Shown piece by piece: positions 36,589-45,273 of a stretch of DNA of 64,000 bases; positions within the stretch are counted from its first letter, which is position 1; each line of letters begins with the position of its first letter. The DNA is taken from NCBI GenBank assembly GCA_031256975.1, contig JAIRPN010000010.1, positions 1-64,000 on the forward strand. The letters are read 5' to 3'. The notes under the pieces are model-generated. The model ran no database searches, was not told the origin of the DNA, and was given only the letters and a program-made list of their open reading frames with translations. The translations under genes were made by a program, and so were the position numbers. This DNA is from Verrucomicrobiales bacterium. GTDB taxonomy: Bacteria > Verrucomicrobiota > Verrucomicrobiia > Methylacidiphilales > JAAUTS01.

Positions 36589-36921
36589 TTAATTTATTGC
36601 CAAGATTTCGGGCTGTTTTTTGGCAATATGCAATAACTTTAATGCTGCGCCGCTGGGCTTTCTTTCGCCACGTTCCCAAGCTATGGCGGTTCGTTTGGGA
36701 ACATTCAATAATCGGGCAAAAACAGCTTGGCTAGCTCCCATGCGGGTACGAATGCGACGAATTTCAATTGGTGCAATTTTAGATACTGGGGTGGGTAGTT
36801 CCAATGTAGTAGTACGAAGATCATCAATCTTTCCAGCCCGTAATATGTCCAAGCCTTCTCTTGCCGAAGCAATCAGTTCTGATCCGCTAAACAGGTAATT
36901 TTTTTCAATCTTTTTGATCAT
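36589..36921 (-). CDS. HigA-type antitoxin (XRE HTH)
   Basis: 110 aa. The C-terminal half is a classical XRE helix-turn-helix (IRTRMGASQAVFARLLNVPKRTAIAWERGERKPSGAALKLL); the N-terminal half would bind the toxin. Its ATG overlaps the toxin stop (ATGA at 36918-36921), giving the toxin-first order of higBA systems. Expected to neutralise the RelE-fold toxin and repress the operon through the palindrome upstream of the toxin gene. Confidence 0.85.
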   Translation of the reverse strand: MIKKIEKNYLFSGSELIASAREGLDILRAGKIDDLRTTTLELPTPVSKIAPIEIRRIRTRMGASQAVFARLLNVPKRTAIAWERGERKPSGAALKLLHIAKKQPEILAIN

Positions 36922-37250
36922 AGCAGTTCCTTTTTAATTTCTGTGGCGATTTCACGTAACGTGATTCGCTCTTTCGCTGTTAAGTTCGTTTTATTTCCTT
37001 TGGTGTAAATCATCACAAAAACAATAATGGCAACTTCTGGCACGCGCAAATAAATGACCCTTGCTCCACCACTTTTTCCCCGTCCCACTATTTTCATTCT
37101 CACTTTGCGAAACCCACCACTGCCCTGTATAACATCCCCTTTGTCAGGTTGCTTCATCAGGTCATTTTGCAATTCTCTTAAAGCTTCATCATCTGTGATT
37201 TCCAATAATCGACGGGTAAATGCAGGAAACTCAATAAAGCTCAATTTCAC
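36918..37250 (-). CDS. RelE/HigB-family toxin
   Basis: 110 aa, basic. The core DVIQGSGGFRKVRMKIVGRGKSGGARVIYLRV and the following IIVFVMIYTKGNKTNLTAKE match the HigB2/RelE-like family, whose members cleave mRNA on the ribosome. Arg and Lys residues in the GRGKSGGARV region are consistent with RNA binding. First gene of the toxin-antitoxin pair; such pairs stabilise mobile elements, which fits its position next to the element end. Confidence 0.85.
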   Translation of the reverse strand: MKLSFIEFPAFTRRLLEITDDEALRELQNDLMKQPDKGDVIQGSGGFRKVRMKIVGRGKSGGARVIYLRVPEVAIIVFVMIYTKGNKTNLTAKERITLREIATEIKKELL

Positions 37251-37260
37251 TTAAAAAAAT

Positions 37261-37277
37261 ATTACACATTGTGTAAT
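37261..37277. promoter_or_regulatory. Palindromic operator of the toxin-antitoxin operon
   Basis: ATTACACA-T-TGTGTAAT is a perfect palindrome ending 11 bases upstream of the toxin start codon (minus strand ATG at 37250). Antitoxins of the HigA type repress their own operon by binding such sites, so this is the probable autoregulatory operator. Confidence 0.7.
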
Positions 37278-37667
37278 AGATTCAATAAAAATAATACCAT
37301 GCTTTTTCTTCTAATCATGGAAAAATTACAAGGCGATTGTCAGATTATTATTGCCCGAGCTTATTTATCATAGGCAACGGCAGAATATTGAACAAATACA
37401 GCGAATTTAAAAAACTTATCCGATTTCATAATTAATACCAATCTTGATATTGTATGCGGTGCTTTTTTTGAAAAAAACCAAAGGCGCTAAAAACCGCTAA
37501 AATTGCCTAACTTTTATTTAGAAGAAATTAGCACACAGTTGCACACAAATTTTTGGCGTTTTGGGTCGTTTTCTTGCTTTTCGAGTATTTTATTAAATAA
37601 GTCATATCTTGTTTATAATAACATATTTATATCATAAATATGCCACTATGCGCCATGCTTGGTATGG

Positions 37668-37688
37668 ATTCGAGTCCCACCGCCTCCA
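37668..37688 (+). other. tRNA/tmRNA 3'-end fragment, probable attachment site
   Basis: ATTCGAGTCCCACCGCCTCCA reads as a T-loop (TTCGAGT), the 3' half of a T-stem (CCCAC) and the 3' acceptor strand (CGCCTCC) with discriminator A. The 5' half of the T-stem immediately upstream (GGTATGG) does not pair fully, so this is not an intact RNA gene but the short identical block left when an integrative element inserts into a tRNA or tmRNA gene. The acceptor strand would pair with a 5' end such as GGGGGCG or GGAGGCG, fitting tmRNA or tRNA-Ser. It is a strong candidate for one end of the element that carries the T4SS and methylases. Confidence 0.6.
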
Positions 37689-37690
37689 TG

Positions 37691-37708
37691 CCATATTGAT
37701 TAATATGG
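37691..37708. terminator. Inverted repeat beside the attachment site
   Basis: CCATATT-GATT-AATATGG, a perfect 7-bp stem with a 4-base loop, three bases past the tRNA-like block. It could be a weak terminator for the original RNA gene or a recombinase arm site. No T tract. Confidence 0.3.
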
Positions 37709-37982
37709 TGATTATGGATAATGCGTGTAAATTTTGCGGAATAAATCCTCTATAGAAAACAGGACGGAACGTTTCTCGTTTTATAATTTTTGATTAATTT
37801 GGTGGATCGAGGTGGATTAATCGAAACAATAAGACTCTGATTGGGCCACCCAAGTAGCATGTCGAAGGCGTAGTCGGGCTAATCTTTGATAGATTCAGAG
37901 ATAAATTGCTTTATTTCATATACCGAAAGAATTGTGGAACGTCTTATGCTTGCTGGTAGGGCTATAAGATGGACTAACGGTC

Positions 37983-39614
37983 ATGAATTTGGCAGCAGTA
38001 TGCTCGAGTACGGTCTGTAGTTTTTTCCAAGTTTCGGAAAAAGGCTCGGACCCCTGTCGTATCATTCAAGATCTCACGCTTTTATTGGAAATCTGTCAGG
38101 TTTTGGAGAGCAGCCTTGAGTCGGAAAAAGTTTTGCAGCCGGTTCTGAAGTTAATGGCTTCATCCATAGGCATGCAAAATGGTTCGATTACCATCTTAAA
38201 CCGGGATACTGGAAAGATCATCATTGAGGAGACCTTTGGTCTATCAAAGGAAGAATGCCATAATGGCCGGTCCAAGATCATGGATGGGCCGATTGCCAAA
38301 GTTATTCAAAACGGCCAACCTGTAGTCATTCATGATATCAGTAAAAGTGAGTATTTCAAACATCGCATCCCTTCTCAGGTAAACAAACATGCCGCTGTTG
38401 ACAATGGCTCTGTCACTTCTTTTATTTCGGTACCGATCAAATCAGGCAATAATACGGTTGGCGCATTGAGTGTTGAACGCTGCGTGTCATTTAAAGAGGG
38501 TTTTGAGCATGATCTGCGGTTGCTTTCGCTGATTGCTTCCGTATTGGTTCAGGCGGTAGGCCTCCGTCAGACGGCGCGCGAGCGGTTGCAGGCCTTGCAG
38601 GTGGAGAATGAGCGCCTGCAGGAGCAGATCAAAAATCACTTCAAGCCGGACAATATGATCGGCGGTTCCAGTGCGATGCGCAGCGTGTTTCATCATATCG
38701 AACAGGTGGCCGGCAGCCAGACCACGGTGTTCATCCGGGGTGAAAGCGGGGTCGGCAAGGAACTGGTGGCCTCCGCCATCCATCAGAACAGTCCGCGCAA
38801 GGACAAGGCCTTTGTCAAGGTGAACTGCGCGGCGTTGCCGGATTCCATCATCGAGAGTGAATTGTTCGGCCACGAAAAGGGGGCGTTCACCGGGGCCATC
38901 GCCATGCGCAAGGGGCGTTTTGAAATTGCCCACGGCGGCACGATATTTCTCGATGAAATCGGCGACCTTTCCCCGCCGACGCAGGTCAAGCTGTTGCGCG
39001 TGCTGCAGGAACGGGAATTTGAACGGGTCGGCGGCCAGTACCCCATCCGCTGCAATGTGCGGGTAATCGCCGCAACCAGCAGAAATGTGGAACAGTTGAT
39101 TGAAGAAAACAAATTCCGCTTGGATCTATACTATCGGTTGAATGTATTCCCTGTCTATGTGCCGCCGTTGCGCGAGCGCAAATCGGATATTTTGCAATTG
39201 GCGGATCATTTTGTTGAGAAATACACTGTTGCGGCCGGCAAGCGTATCCGCCGCATCTCCACTTCGGCGATTGATTTGATGATGATGTACCATTGGCCGG
39301 GCAATGTGCGGGAACTGGAAAATTGCATTGAGCGGGCGGTGCTGCTTTGCCGGGATGACGCGATTCACGCGCATCATCTGCCGCCCACGCTGCAGGCCAA
39401 GGATCCATCCAAGCCCGGCAGCAAGGGCGGCTTGGAAAGCGCGTTGAATGCGGTGGAATTTGAACTGGTGGTTGACGCCCTGAAGGAAACGCAGGGCAAC
39501 ATGGCCCAGGCCGCGCGCCAGCTGGGCATCAGCGAGCGCATCATGGGACTGCGTATCAAAAAACACCGGATTGACCCACTGCGCTATCGCGCCATCATTC
39601 CCGCCGAATCATGA
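37983..39614 (+). CDS. nifA: NifA-type sigma-54 transcription activator
   Basis: 543 aa: an N-terminal GAF domain (about residues 45-195; LLEICQVLESSLESEKVLQPVLKLM start), a linker coiled coil, a central AAA+ domain with Walker A (GESGVGKE), the sigma-54 loop GAFTGA and Walker B (GTIFLDEIGD), and a Fis-type HTH at the C-terminus (NMAQAARQLGISERIMGLRIKKH). This is the NifA layout, and its place just upstream of nifH supports that role over other GAF activators. Two Cys lie in LENCIERAVLLC at the end of the AAA+ domain, but the CxxxxC pair of oxygen-sensing rhizobial NifA in the interdomain linker is absent. No nifL is present. Confidence 0.88.
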   Translation: MNLAAVCSSTVCSFFQVSEKGSDPCRIIQDLTLLLEICQVLESSLESEKVLQPVLKLMASSIGMQNGSITILNRDTGKIIIEETFGLSKEECHNGRSKIMDGPIAKVIQNGQPVVIHDISKSEYFKHRIPSQVNKHAAVDNGSVTSFISVPIKSGNNTVGALSVERCVSFKEGFEHDLRLLSLIASVLVQAVGLRQTARERLQALQVENERLQEQIKNHFKPDNMIGGSSAMRSVFHHIEQVAGSQTTVFIRGESGVGKELVASAIHQNSPRKDKAFVKVNCAALPDSIIESELFGHEKGAFTGAIAMRKGRFEIAHGGTIFLDEIGDLSPPTQVKLLRVLQEREFERVGGQYPIRCNVRVIAATSRNVEQLIEENKFRLDLYYRLNVFPVYVPPLRERKSDILQLADHFVEKYTVAAGKRIRRISTSAIDLMMMYHWPGNVRELENCIERAVLLCRDDAIHAHHLPPTLQAKDPSKPGSKGGLESALNAVEFELVVDALKETQGNMAQAARQLGISERIMGLRIKKHRIDPLRYRAIIPAES

Positions 39615-40081
39615 ATGTCAATATCACCCTGGCCGAACCTGCCGACATTCCGGCCTTGGCCGGTTTGCTGGCCATGTTGTTCGAGCAAGAGTACGATTTT
39701 AATCCCGACCGGACCAGGCAGGAACGTGCCATTGCCCTGTTACTACAAGAGCCGGAACATGCCTGGATCTGGGTGGCACGCGCCGACAGTGTCCCGGTTG
39801 GCATGATCAGCCTGCAATCGGTGATCAGTACGGCGGAGGGCGGAAAGTCGCTCTGGCTGGAGGATTGGATTGTGCATCCGGCCTGCCGCGGCCGCGGGAT
39901 CGGCGGCCGGTTGCTGCGTTACGCCATCGAGCAGGCGCGGGCGCGGGGTTTCCGGCGCATCAGCCTGCTGACCGACCGTGACAATCTGTCCGCGCAAGGG
40001 CGGTATGCGGAACAAGGTTTCAAGCCGTCCGCCATGCTGCCCATGCGCCTGTTGCTGCCGGAAGATCCCACCAAAATGTAG
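39611..40081 (+). CDS. GNAT-family acetyltransferase
   Basis: 156 aa, starting in an ATGA overlap with the activator gene. WLEDWIVHPACRGRGIGGRLLRYAIEQARARG is the GNAT core with the acetyl-CoA-binding RGxGxG/A motif, and RISLLTDRDNLSAQGRYAEQGF is the usual C-terminal part. Substrate unknown. Strict coupling to nifA suggests a link to nitrogen fixation, for example acetylation of a nitrogenase or regulatory protein, but this is only positional. Confidence 0.85.
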   Translation: MNVNITLAEPADIPALAGLLAMLFEQEYDFNPDRTRQERAIALLLQEPEHAWIWVARADSVPVGMISLQSVISTAEGGKSLWLEDWIVHPACRGRGIGGRLLRYAIEQARARGFRRISLLTDRDNLSAQGRYAEQGFKPSAMLPMRLLLPEDPTKM

Positions 40082-40253
40082 GTTTACTTTCCGGGAACTA
40101 CCTGCGCGTAGGATTTTTTCCGGGTTTTTATCCCTAACCATTGATTAGTACAATCGCCAGCAAATAATATTTCTTTTGCTATCCCCCTTGGGGCAAGGCA
40201 ATTGCGCGTTTTGCCGGATGGGCGGCGAAAAATATTTTGAATTTTCAGCAAGC

Positions 40254-40271
40254 TTGGCATCCGCAGTGCAA
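40254..40271 (+). promoter_or_regulatory. Sigma-54 (-24/-12) promoter of the nif operon
   Basis: TTGGCATCCGCAGTGCAA: the invariant GG (40256-40257) and GC (40268-40269) are separated by exactly 10 bases, as required for sigma-54 promoters (consensus TGGCAC-N5-TTGCW). It lies about 85 bases upstream of nifH and downstream of a GAFTGA activator gene. I found no clean TGT-N10-ACA NifA upstream site in the 170 bases before it. Confidence 0.75.
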
Positions 40272-40274
40272 TAA

Positions 40275-41186
<912 letters not shown>

Positions 41187-41227
41187 CGGAATATTGGAAA
41201 AGGAAAATTAAATCCAGGAATAAAATT

Positions 41228-41554
41228 ATGATGATGGTGCAGTCAGTGGTGCGGCCGGAAAGGGTCCATGTAGTGATGAAAGCCCTGTTGGACGCGGGTT
41301 TTCCCGCCGTTACCAAGATGGATGTGTTTGGCCGCGGCAAGCAGCGCGGTCTGAAGGTCGGCGAAATCACCTACGACGAATTGCCCAAGGAGCAACTGAT
41401 CGTGGTGGTCAACGATGCGGACAAGGATCTGGTGGTGGACACCATCGTGAAGGCGGCGCGCACCGGAACCAAGGGGGCCTTCGGCGACGGCAAGATTTTC
41501 GTCATGCCAGTCGAGGAATCCTACACCGTCAGTTCGGGTGCCAAGGAGAGTTAA
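41228..41554 (+). CDS. nifI1: PII-like nitrogenase regulator NifI1
   Basis: 108 aa GlnB-family protein located between nifH and nifD. It has the family start (VQSVVRPERVHVVMKALLDAGFPAVTKMDVFGRGKQRG) and C-terminal DGKIFVMPVEE strand. With NifI2 it forms a complex that inhibits dinitrogenase when fixed nitrogen is plentiful and is released by 2-oxoglutarate and ATP, as shown in methanogens. The T-loop region is short and lacks the uridylylated Tyr context of GlnB. Confidence 0.93.
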   Translation: MMMVQSVVRPERVHVVMKALLDAGFPAVTKMDVFGRGKQRGLKVGEITYDELPKEQLIVVVNDADKDLVVDTIVKAARTGTKGAFGDGKIFVMPVEESYTVSSGAKES

Positions 41555-41556
41555 GT

Positions 41557-41937
41557 ATGAAAAGGATCATGGCCATTATCCGGATGCAGATGATGAATCA
41601 GACCAGGCAGGCGCTGATCGAACAGGGTTTTTCCGGCTTTACGGTGCGCAAGGTGCTGGGGCGCGGCAAGGGGCAGGTTGATTTCCGGGTGCTGAGCGCC
41701 GCGGTGGAAGGGCAGCCCGAAGCGATTCCACACCTGCAGGATGACGGCCCGATGCTGGTTCCCAAGCGGTTGATCAGCATCGTGGTGCCGACGGAAAAGG
41801 CCGACATCGTGGTGCAAACCATCATCAAGACCAACCGAACCGGCAGGCCCGGCGACGGCAAGATATTTGTGCAGCCGGTTCTGGAAGCCCTGCGCATTCG
41901 CACGGGTGAACGCAATGAAAGCGCCCTGAAAGAATAA
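41557..41937 (+). CDS. nifI2: PII-like nitrogenase regulator NifI2
   Basis: 126 aa, starting 2 bases after nifI1 with AAGGAG inside its end. MKRIMAIIRMQMMNQTRQALIEQGFSGFTVRKVLGRGKG is typical of NifI2, and the T-loop is longer than in NifI1 (EGQPEAIPHLQDDGPMLVPKR). Partner of NifI1 in ammonia switch-off of nitrogenase. Coupled expression gives a 1:1 ratio. Confidence 0.93.
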   Translation: MKRIMAIIRMQMMNQTRQALIEQGFSGFTVRKVLGRGKGQVDFRVLSAAVEGQPEAIPHLQDDGPMLVPKRLISIVVPTEKADIVVQTIIKTNRTGRPGDGKIFVQPVLEALRIRTGERNESALKE

Positions 41938-41957
41938 TCACGACAGAGAATACCATC

Positions 41958-43682
41958 ATGAATACTCCGGAAAATTTCAACGAACCGCCCGTATTGGCCA
42001 TCCCGGCCGCGGAGGCACGGGCGCAAATGCTGCAAATCTACCCGCCGAAAACCCGCAAAAAACGGGAAAAGCAGCTGCTCATCAATGATCCGACGGCACC
42101 GCCGGAAATCAATGCCAACTCGCGTACCATTCCCGGCATTATCACCCAGCGTGGTTGTACCTATGCCGGTTGCCGTGGCGTGGTGATCGGGCCGATTTAC
42201 GACATTCTGCACATCACCCACGGGCCGATTGGCTGCGGCTTCTATTCGTGGTTGTCGCGCCGCAACTTGGTCAAGCCGCGCAATTCGGACGAGACCAATT
42301 TCATGCAATACTCCATGTCCACCGACATGCAGGAGGACCAGATTATCTTCGGTGGCGAGAAGAAGCTGCGCGCGGCGATTCAGGAGGCTTACGATATTTT
42401 TCATCCGAAGGCCATTTCAATCTATGCCACCTGTCCGGTTGGCCTGATTGGCGATGACATCCATACCGTCGCCCGAGAAATGAAGGAGAAACTGGGTATC
42501 AACATCTTTGCGTTCAGCTGTGAAGGTTACAAGGGGGTCAGTCAGTCCGCCGGCCATCACATCGCCAACAATGGCGTGTTCAAGCACATTGTTGGCCTTG
42601 ATGACACCCCGGTGGAGGCCGAGTTCACCATCAACATCCTCGGCGAATACAACATCGGCGGCGACGCCTGGGCGATCGACCAGTTGCTGCAAAAATGCGG
42701 CATCAAGGTGGTGGCCACACTGTCCGGTGATGTGTCTTACGACGACATCTGCCGTTCGCACACCGCGCAGCTCAACACCGTGATGTGTCACCGCTCGATC
42801 AATTATATGGCGGAGATGATGGAGGTCAAATTCGGTATCCCGTGGATCAAGGCGAATTTCATCGGCGCGGATGCCACCGCCAAGACACTGCGCAAGATCG
42901 CCACATATTTTGAAAGCCAAAAGCTCAAAGACCGTGTCGAAGAAGTGATCGCCCAGGAACAGGCCGAGTTGCGTCCGGTCCGTGAACAGGTCACGGCGCG
43001 GTGCCAAGGCAAGACGGCGGCGTTGTTCGTCGGCGGATCGCGCGCGCACCACTACCAGGACTTGTTCCGCGACATCGGCATGACCCCGATTTCCGCCGGT
43101 TACGAATTTGCGCACCGTGACGACTACGAGGGTCGCGCCGTGCTGCCGATCATCAAAATTGACGCCGACTCGCGCAACATTGAAGAATTGGAGGTGACAC
43201 CCGATGCGACTCGCTTCCGCCCCCGCAAGACGGAGGAGGAGAACGCGCGGCTGGCCGCCGCCGGATTCAGCTACAAGGATTACGACGGTATGATGCGCGA
43301 AATGAAGCGCGGCACGCTGGTGATCGATGACATCAGCCACCACGAAATGGAAAAGCTCATCGAGCTCTACCGGCCGGATGTGATTTGCTCCGGCATCAAG
43401 GACAAGTTTGTCATCGAGAAAATGGGAGTGCCGTGCAAGCAACTGCACAGCTATGACTATGGCGGGCCTTACGCCGCCTTCACCGGCGCGGCCAATTTTT
43501 ATCAGGAGATCGACCGGTTGGTGAACACCAAGGTTTGGCAATATGTCACTCCTCCGTGGAAGCGCGAGCCGCGCCTTGAGGCGCGCTTTACGCAACAGGA
43601 CAAGAGGGATAAAACCGCCGCCGGTGACGAGCCCAAGAAGTATGGCCGCAACAATGGCACGGCGGCTGCCAGCGAAGTGTGA
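41958..43682 (+). CDS. nifD: Nitrogenase MoFe protein alpha subunit NifD
   Basis: 574 aa. P-cluster ligands are in RGCTYAGCRG (Cys67), GPIGCGF (Cys93) and YATCPVGLIGDD; FeMo-cofactor ligands are Cys in MCHRSINYM and His in QLHSYDY; the catalytic neighbourhood GVSQSAGHHIANN keeps the Gln and His of Azotobacter NifD (191 and 195). About 50 residues near SFRPRKTEEENARLAAAGF lie in the region where group III proteins carry an insertion. With NifK it forms the heterotetramer that reduces N2. Canonical Mo-type residues argue against a VnfD/AnfD assignment, as does the presence of nifE, nifN and mod genes. Confidence 0.96.
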   Translation: MNTPENFNEPPVLAIPAAEARAQMLQIYPPKTRKKREKQLLINDPTAPPEINANSRTIPGIITQRGCTYAGCRGVVIGPIYDILHITHGPIGCGFYSWLSRRNLVKPRNSDETNFMQYSMSTDMQEDQIIFGGEKKLRAAIQEAYDIFHPKAISIYATCPVGLIGDDIHTVAREMKEKLGINIFAFSCEGYKGVSQSAGHHIANNGVFKHIVGLDDTPVEAEFTINILGEYNIGGDAWAIDQLLQKCGIKVVATLSGDVSYDDICRSHTAQLNTVMCHRSINYMAEMMEVKFGIPWIKANFIGADATAKTLRKIATYFESQKLKDRVEEVIAQEQAELRPVREQVTARCQGKTAALFVGGSRAHHYQDLFRDIGMTPISAGYEFAHRDDYEGRAVLPIIKIDADSRNIEELEVTPDATRFRPRKTEEENARLAAAGFSYKDYDGMMREMKRGTLVIDDISHHEMEKLIELYRPDVICSGIKDKFVIEKMGVPCKQLHSYDYGGPYAAFTGAANFYQEIDRLVNTKVWQYVTPPWKREPRLEARFTQQDKRDKTAAGDEPKKYGRNNGTAAASEV

Positions 43683-43695
43683 AAAGGGAAATATT

Positions 43696-45069
43696 ATGTT
43701 AAACGGAACCACTGCAGAAATCAAACCGCGCACGGCATTGCGGATCAATCCGGCCAAAACCTGCCAGCCCATCGGCGCCATGTACGCCGCGCTGGGCATC
43801 CATCGCTGCATGCCGCACAGCCACGGCTCGCAGGGCTGCTGTGCCTACCACCGCAGCCATCTCACCCGCCATTACAAGGATCCGGTGATGGCGACCACCA
43901 GTTCCTTCACCGAGGGTTCCTCGGTGTTCGGCGGCCTGTCGAACCTGACCCAGGCGCTGAAAAACATCTTCACCATTTACCAGCCGGACATTGTCGCGGT
44001 GCATACCACCTGCCTGTCCGAGGTCATTGGCGACGATATCCCGATGATGATCAAAAAGGCCACCGAGGACAACACCATCCCGGCCGGCAAGCATGTCATC
44101 CACACCAACACACCGAGCTTTGTCGGCTCGCACGTGACGGGCTACAGCAACATGGTGCGCTCCATCATCAAGTACCTGGCGCAATCCAGCGGCGGCACAC
44201 GCGACCAGCTTAACGTCATTCCGGGCTTCGTTGACCCGGCGGACATGCGCGAAATCAAGCGACTGTGCGCCATGATGGGCGTGAACATCGTCATGCTGCC
44301 CGACACCTCCGGGGTGCTTGACACCCCACAGGACGGCCATTACCAGATGTATCCCAAGGGAGGGACCACGATCGAACAGATCAAAGGGATGGGCGACAGC
44401 ATCGCCACGCTGGCGCTTGGGCATTTCGGCGCGCACCCGGCGGCGGCCGAACTGGAAGCCAAATGCAACGTTCCGGCGGGATTTCTGGAGTTGCCCATCG
44501 GCCTGACCTGCACGGACAAGTTCATTGACGCCCTGCGCCAGTACGGCTCGACCGACGTGCCGGAAAGCATCGAGGAAGAGCGCGGTCGGCTGGTCGATTT
44601 GATGAGCGACCTGCACCAGTACTTTTACCGGAAACGGGTGGCGATTGCTGGCGATCCCGATCACCTGATCAGCATGGTACAGTTCCTGGTAGAGCTGGAC
44701 ATGCAGCCTGCCTATGTCATCACCGGCACCCCGGGCCAGCACTTCGAACGTCGCATCAAGGATTTGCTCAAGGAGCATGCGCCAAACGCGGTGGTCAAGC
44801 AGAACACCGACCTGTTTGAATTGCACCAGCTGATGAAACAGGAGCCGGTCGATTTGCTGATCGCCAACACTTACGGGAAATACATTGCCCGCGCCGAAAA
44901 CGTGCCCTTTGTGCGGCTCGGTTTCCCGATCCTCGACCGCACCGGCCACCGGCTTTTTCCGGCAGTCGGTTACACGGGGGCGATGCGGTACATCGAAAAG
45001 ATCAACGACGCCCTGCTGGACCAGAAAGACCGCGAATGCGAGGAGGAGTGGTTCGAGCTGGTGCAATAA
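43696..45069 (+). CDS. nifK: Nitrogenase MoFe protein beta subunit NifK
   Basis: 457 aa from ATG 43696 (AAAGGGAA upstream, 13 bases after nifD); the track's 43543 start overlaps nifD in another frame. P-cluster Cys are in KTCQPIGAMYAALG, GSQGCCAYHRSHL and HTTCLSEVIGDD. It lacks the ~50-residue N-terminal extension of proteobacterial NifK, as usual for group II/III enzymes. NifK completes the P-cluster at the interface with NifD. Confidence 0.96.
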   Translation: MLNGTTAEIKPRTALRINPAKTCQPIGAMYAALGIHRCMPHSHGSQGCCAYHRSHLTRHYKDPVMATTSSFTEGSSVFGGLSNLTQALKNIFTIYQPDIVAVHTTCLSEVIGDDIPMMIKKATEDNTIPAGKHVIHTNTPSFVGSHVTGYSNMVRSIIKYLAQSSGGTRDQLNVIPGFVDPADMREIKRLCAMMGVNIVMLPDTSGVLDTPQDGHYQMYPKGGTTIEQIKGMGDSIATLALGHFGAHPAAAELEAKCNVPAGFLELPIGLTCTDKFIDALRQYGSTDVPESIEEERGRLVDLMSDLHQYFYRKRVAIAGDPDHLISMVQFLVELDMQPAYVITGTPGQHFERRIKDLLKEHAPNAVVKQNTDLFELHQLMKQEPVDLLIANTYGKYIARAENVPFVRLGFPILDRTGHRLFPAVGYTGAMRYIEKINDALLDQKDRECEEEWFELVQ

Positions 45070-45088
45070 CCGGCTGGTTCTGAAGCGT

Positions 45089-45262
45089 ATGCCTTACCAA
45101 GTTGACAAGAAGAATTGCGAAGCCTGTGGGGCCTGTGTCGACGCCTGTCCGAACGGCGCCATCAAGCTGAAGGACCTGGCCGCCGAGGTGAACCCGGACT
45201 TGTGCGTGGACTGCGGCAGCTGCGAATCCATCTGTCCCGCCGGAGCGATCAAACCCGATTGA
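45089..45262 (+). CDS. 2[4Fe-4S] ferredoxin
   Basis: 57 aa from ATG 45089, 19 bases after nifK; the track's longer ORF starts inside nifK. Two clusters are bound by CEACGACVDACP and CVDCGSCESICP, the clostridial-type arrangement. Being within the nif operon, between nifK and nifE, it is a likely electron donor to NifH or to NifB/NifEN during cofactor assembly. Confidence 0.93.
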   Translation: MPYQVDKKNCEACGACVDACPNGAIKLKDLAAEVNPDLCVDCGSCESICPAGAIKPD

Positions 45263-45273
45263 TTTTTCCTCCG

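Larger units (their letters stand above)
37278..37982. other. AT-rich junction between mobile element and nif region
   Basis: About 700 bases with no convincing gene. Contents: a short direct repeat (GCACACAGTTGCACACA, about 37531-37547), the tRNA/tmRNA 3'-end sequence at 37668-37688, an inverted repeat CCATATT-GATT-AATATGG just after it (37691-37708), and a duplicated GTGGATYGAGGTGGATT-like run near 37801-37817. It must also contain the promoter of the activator gene, but I cannot identify it securely. The region marks a sharp change from AT-rich accessory sequence to GC-rich nif genes. Confidence 0.5.

Noticed and set aside
37660-37688. Complete tRNA or tmRNA gene at the element end
   Set aside because: Only the T-loop, 3' T-stem and 3' acceptor strand are present; the matching 5' T-stem and the rest of the RNA are missing upstream.
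40082-40255. Search for a NifA upstream activating sequence (TGT-N10-ACA) before the nif promoter
   Set aside because: No matching pair found by eye, although the -24/-12 promoter is good; the activator may use a different site.
42417-45066. 455-464-aa minus-strand ORFs opposite nifD and nifK, and 46494-47600 opposite nifN
   Set aside because: Sense genes are unambiguous; the antisense translations lack any family features and have no ribosome sites.
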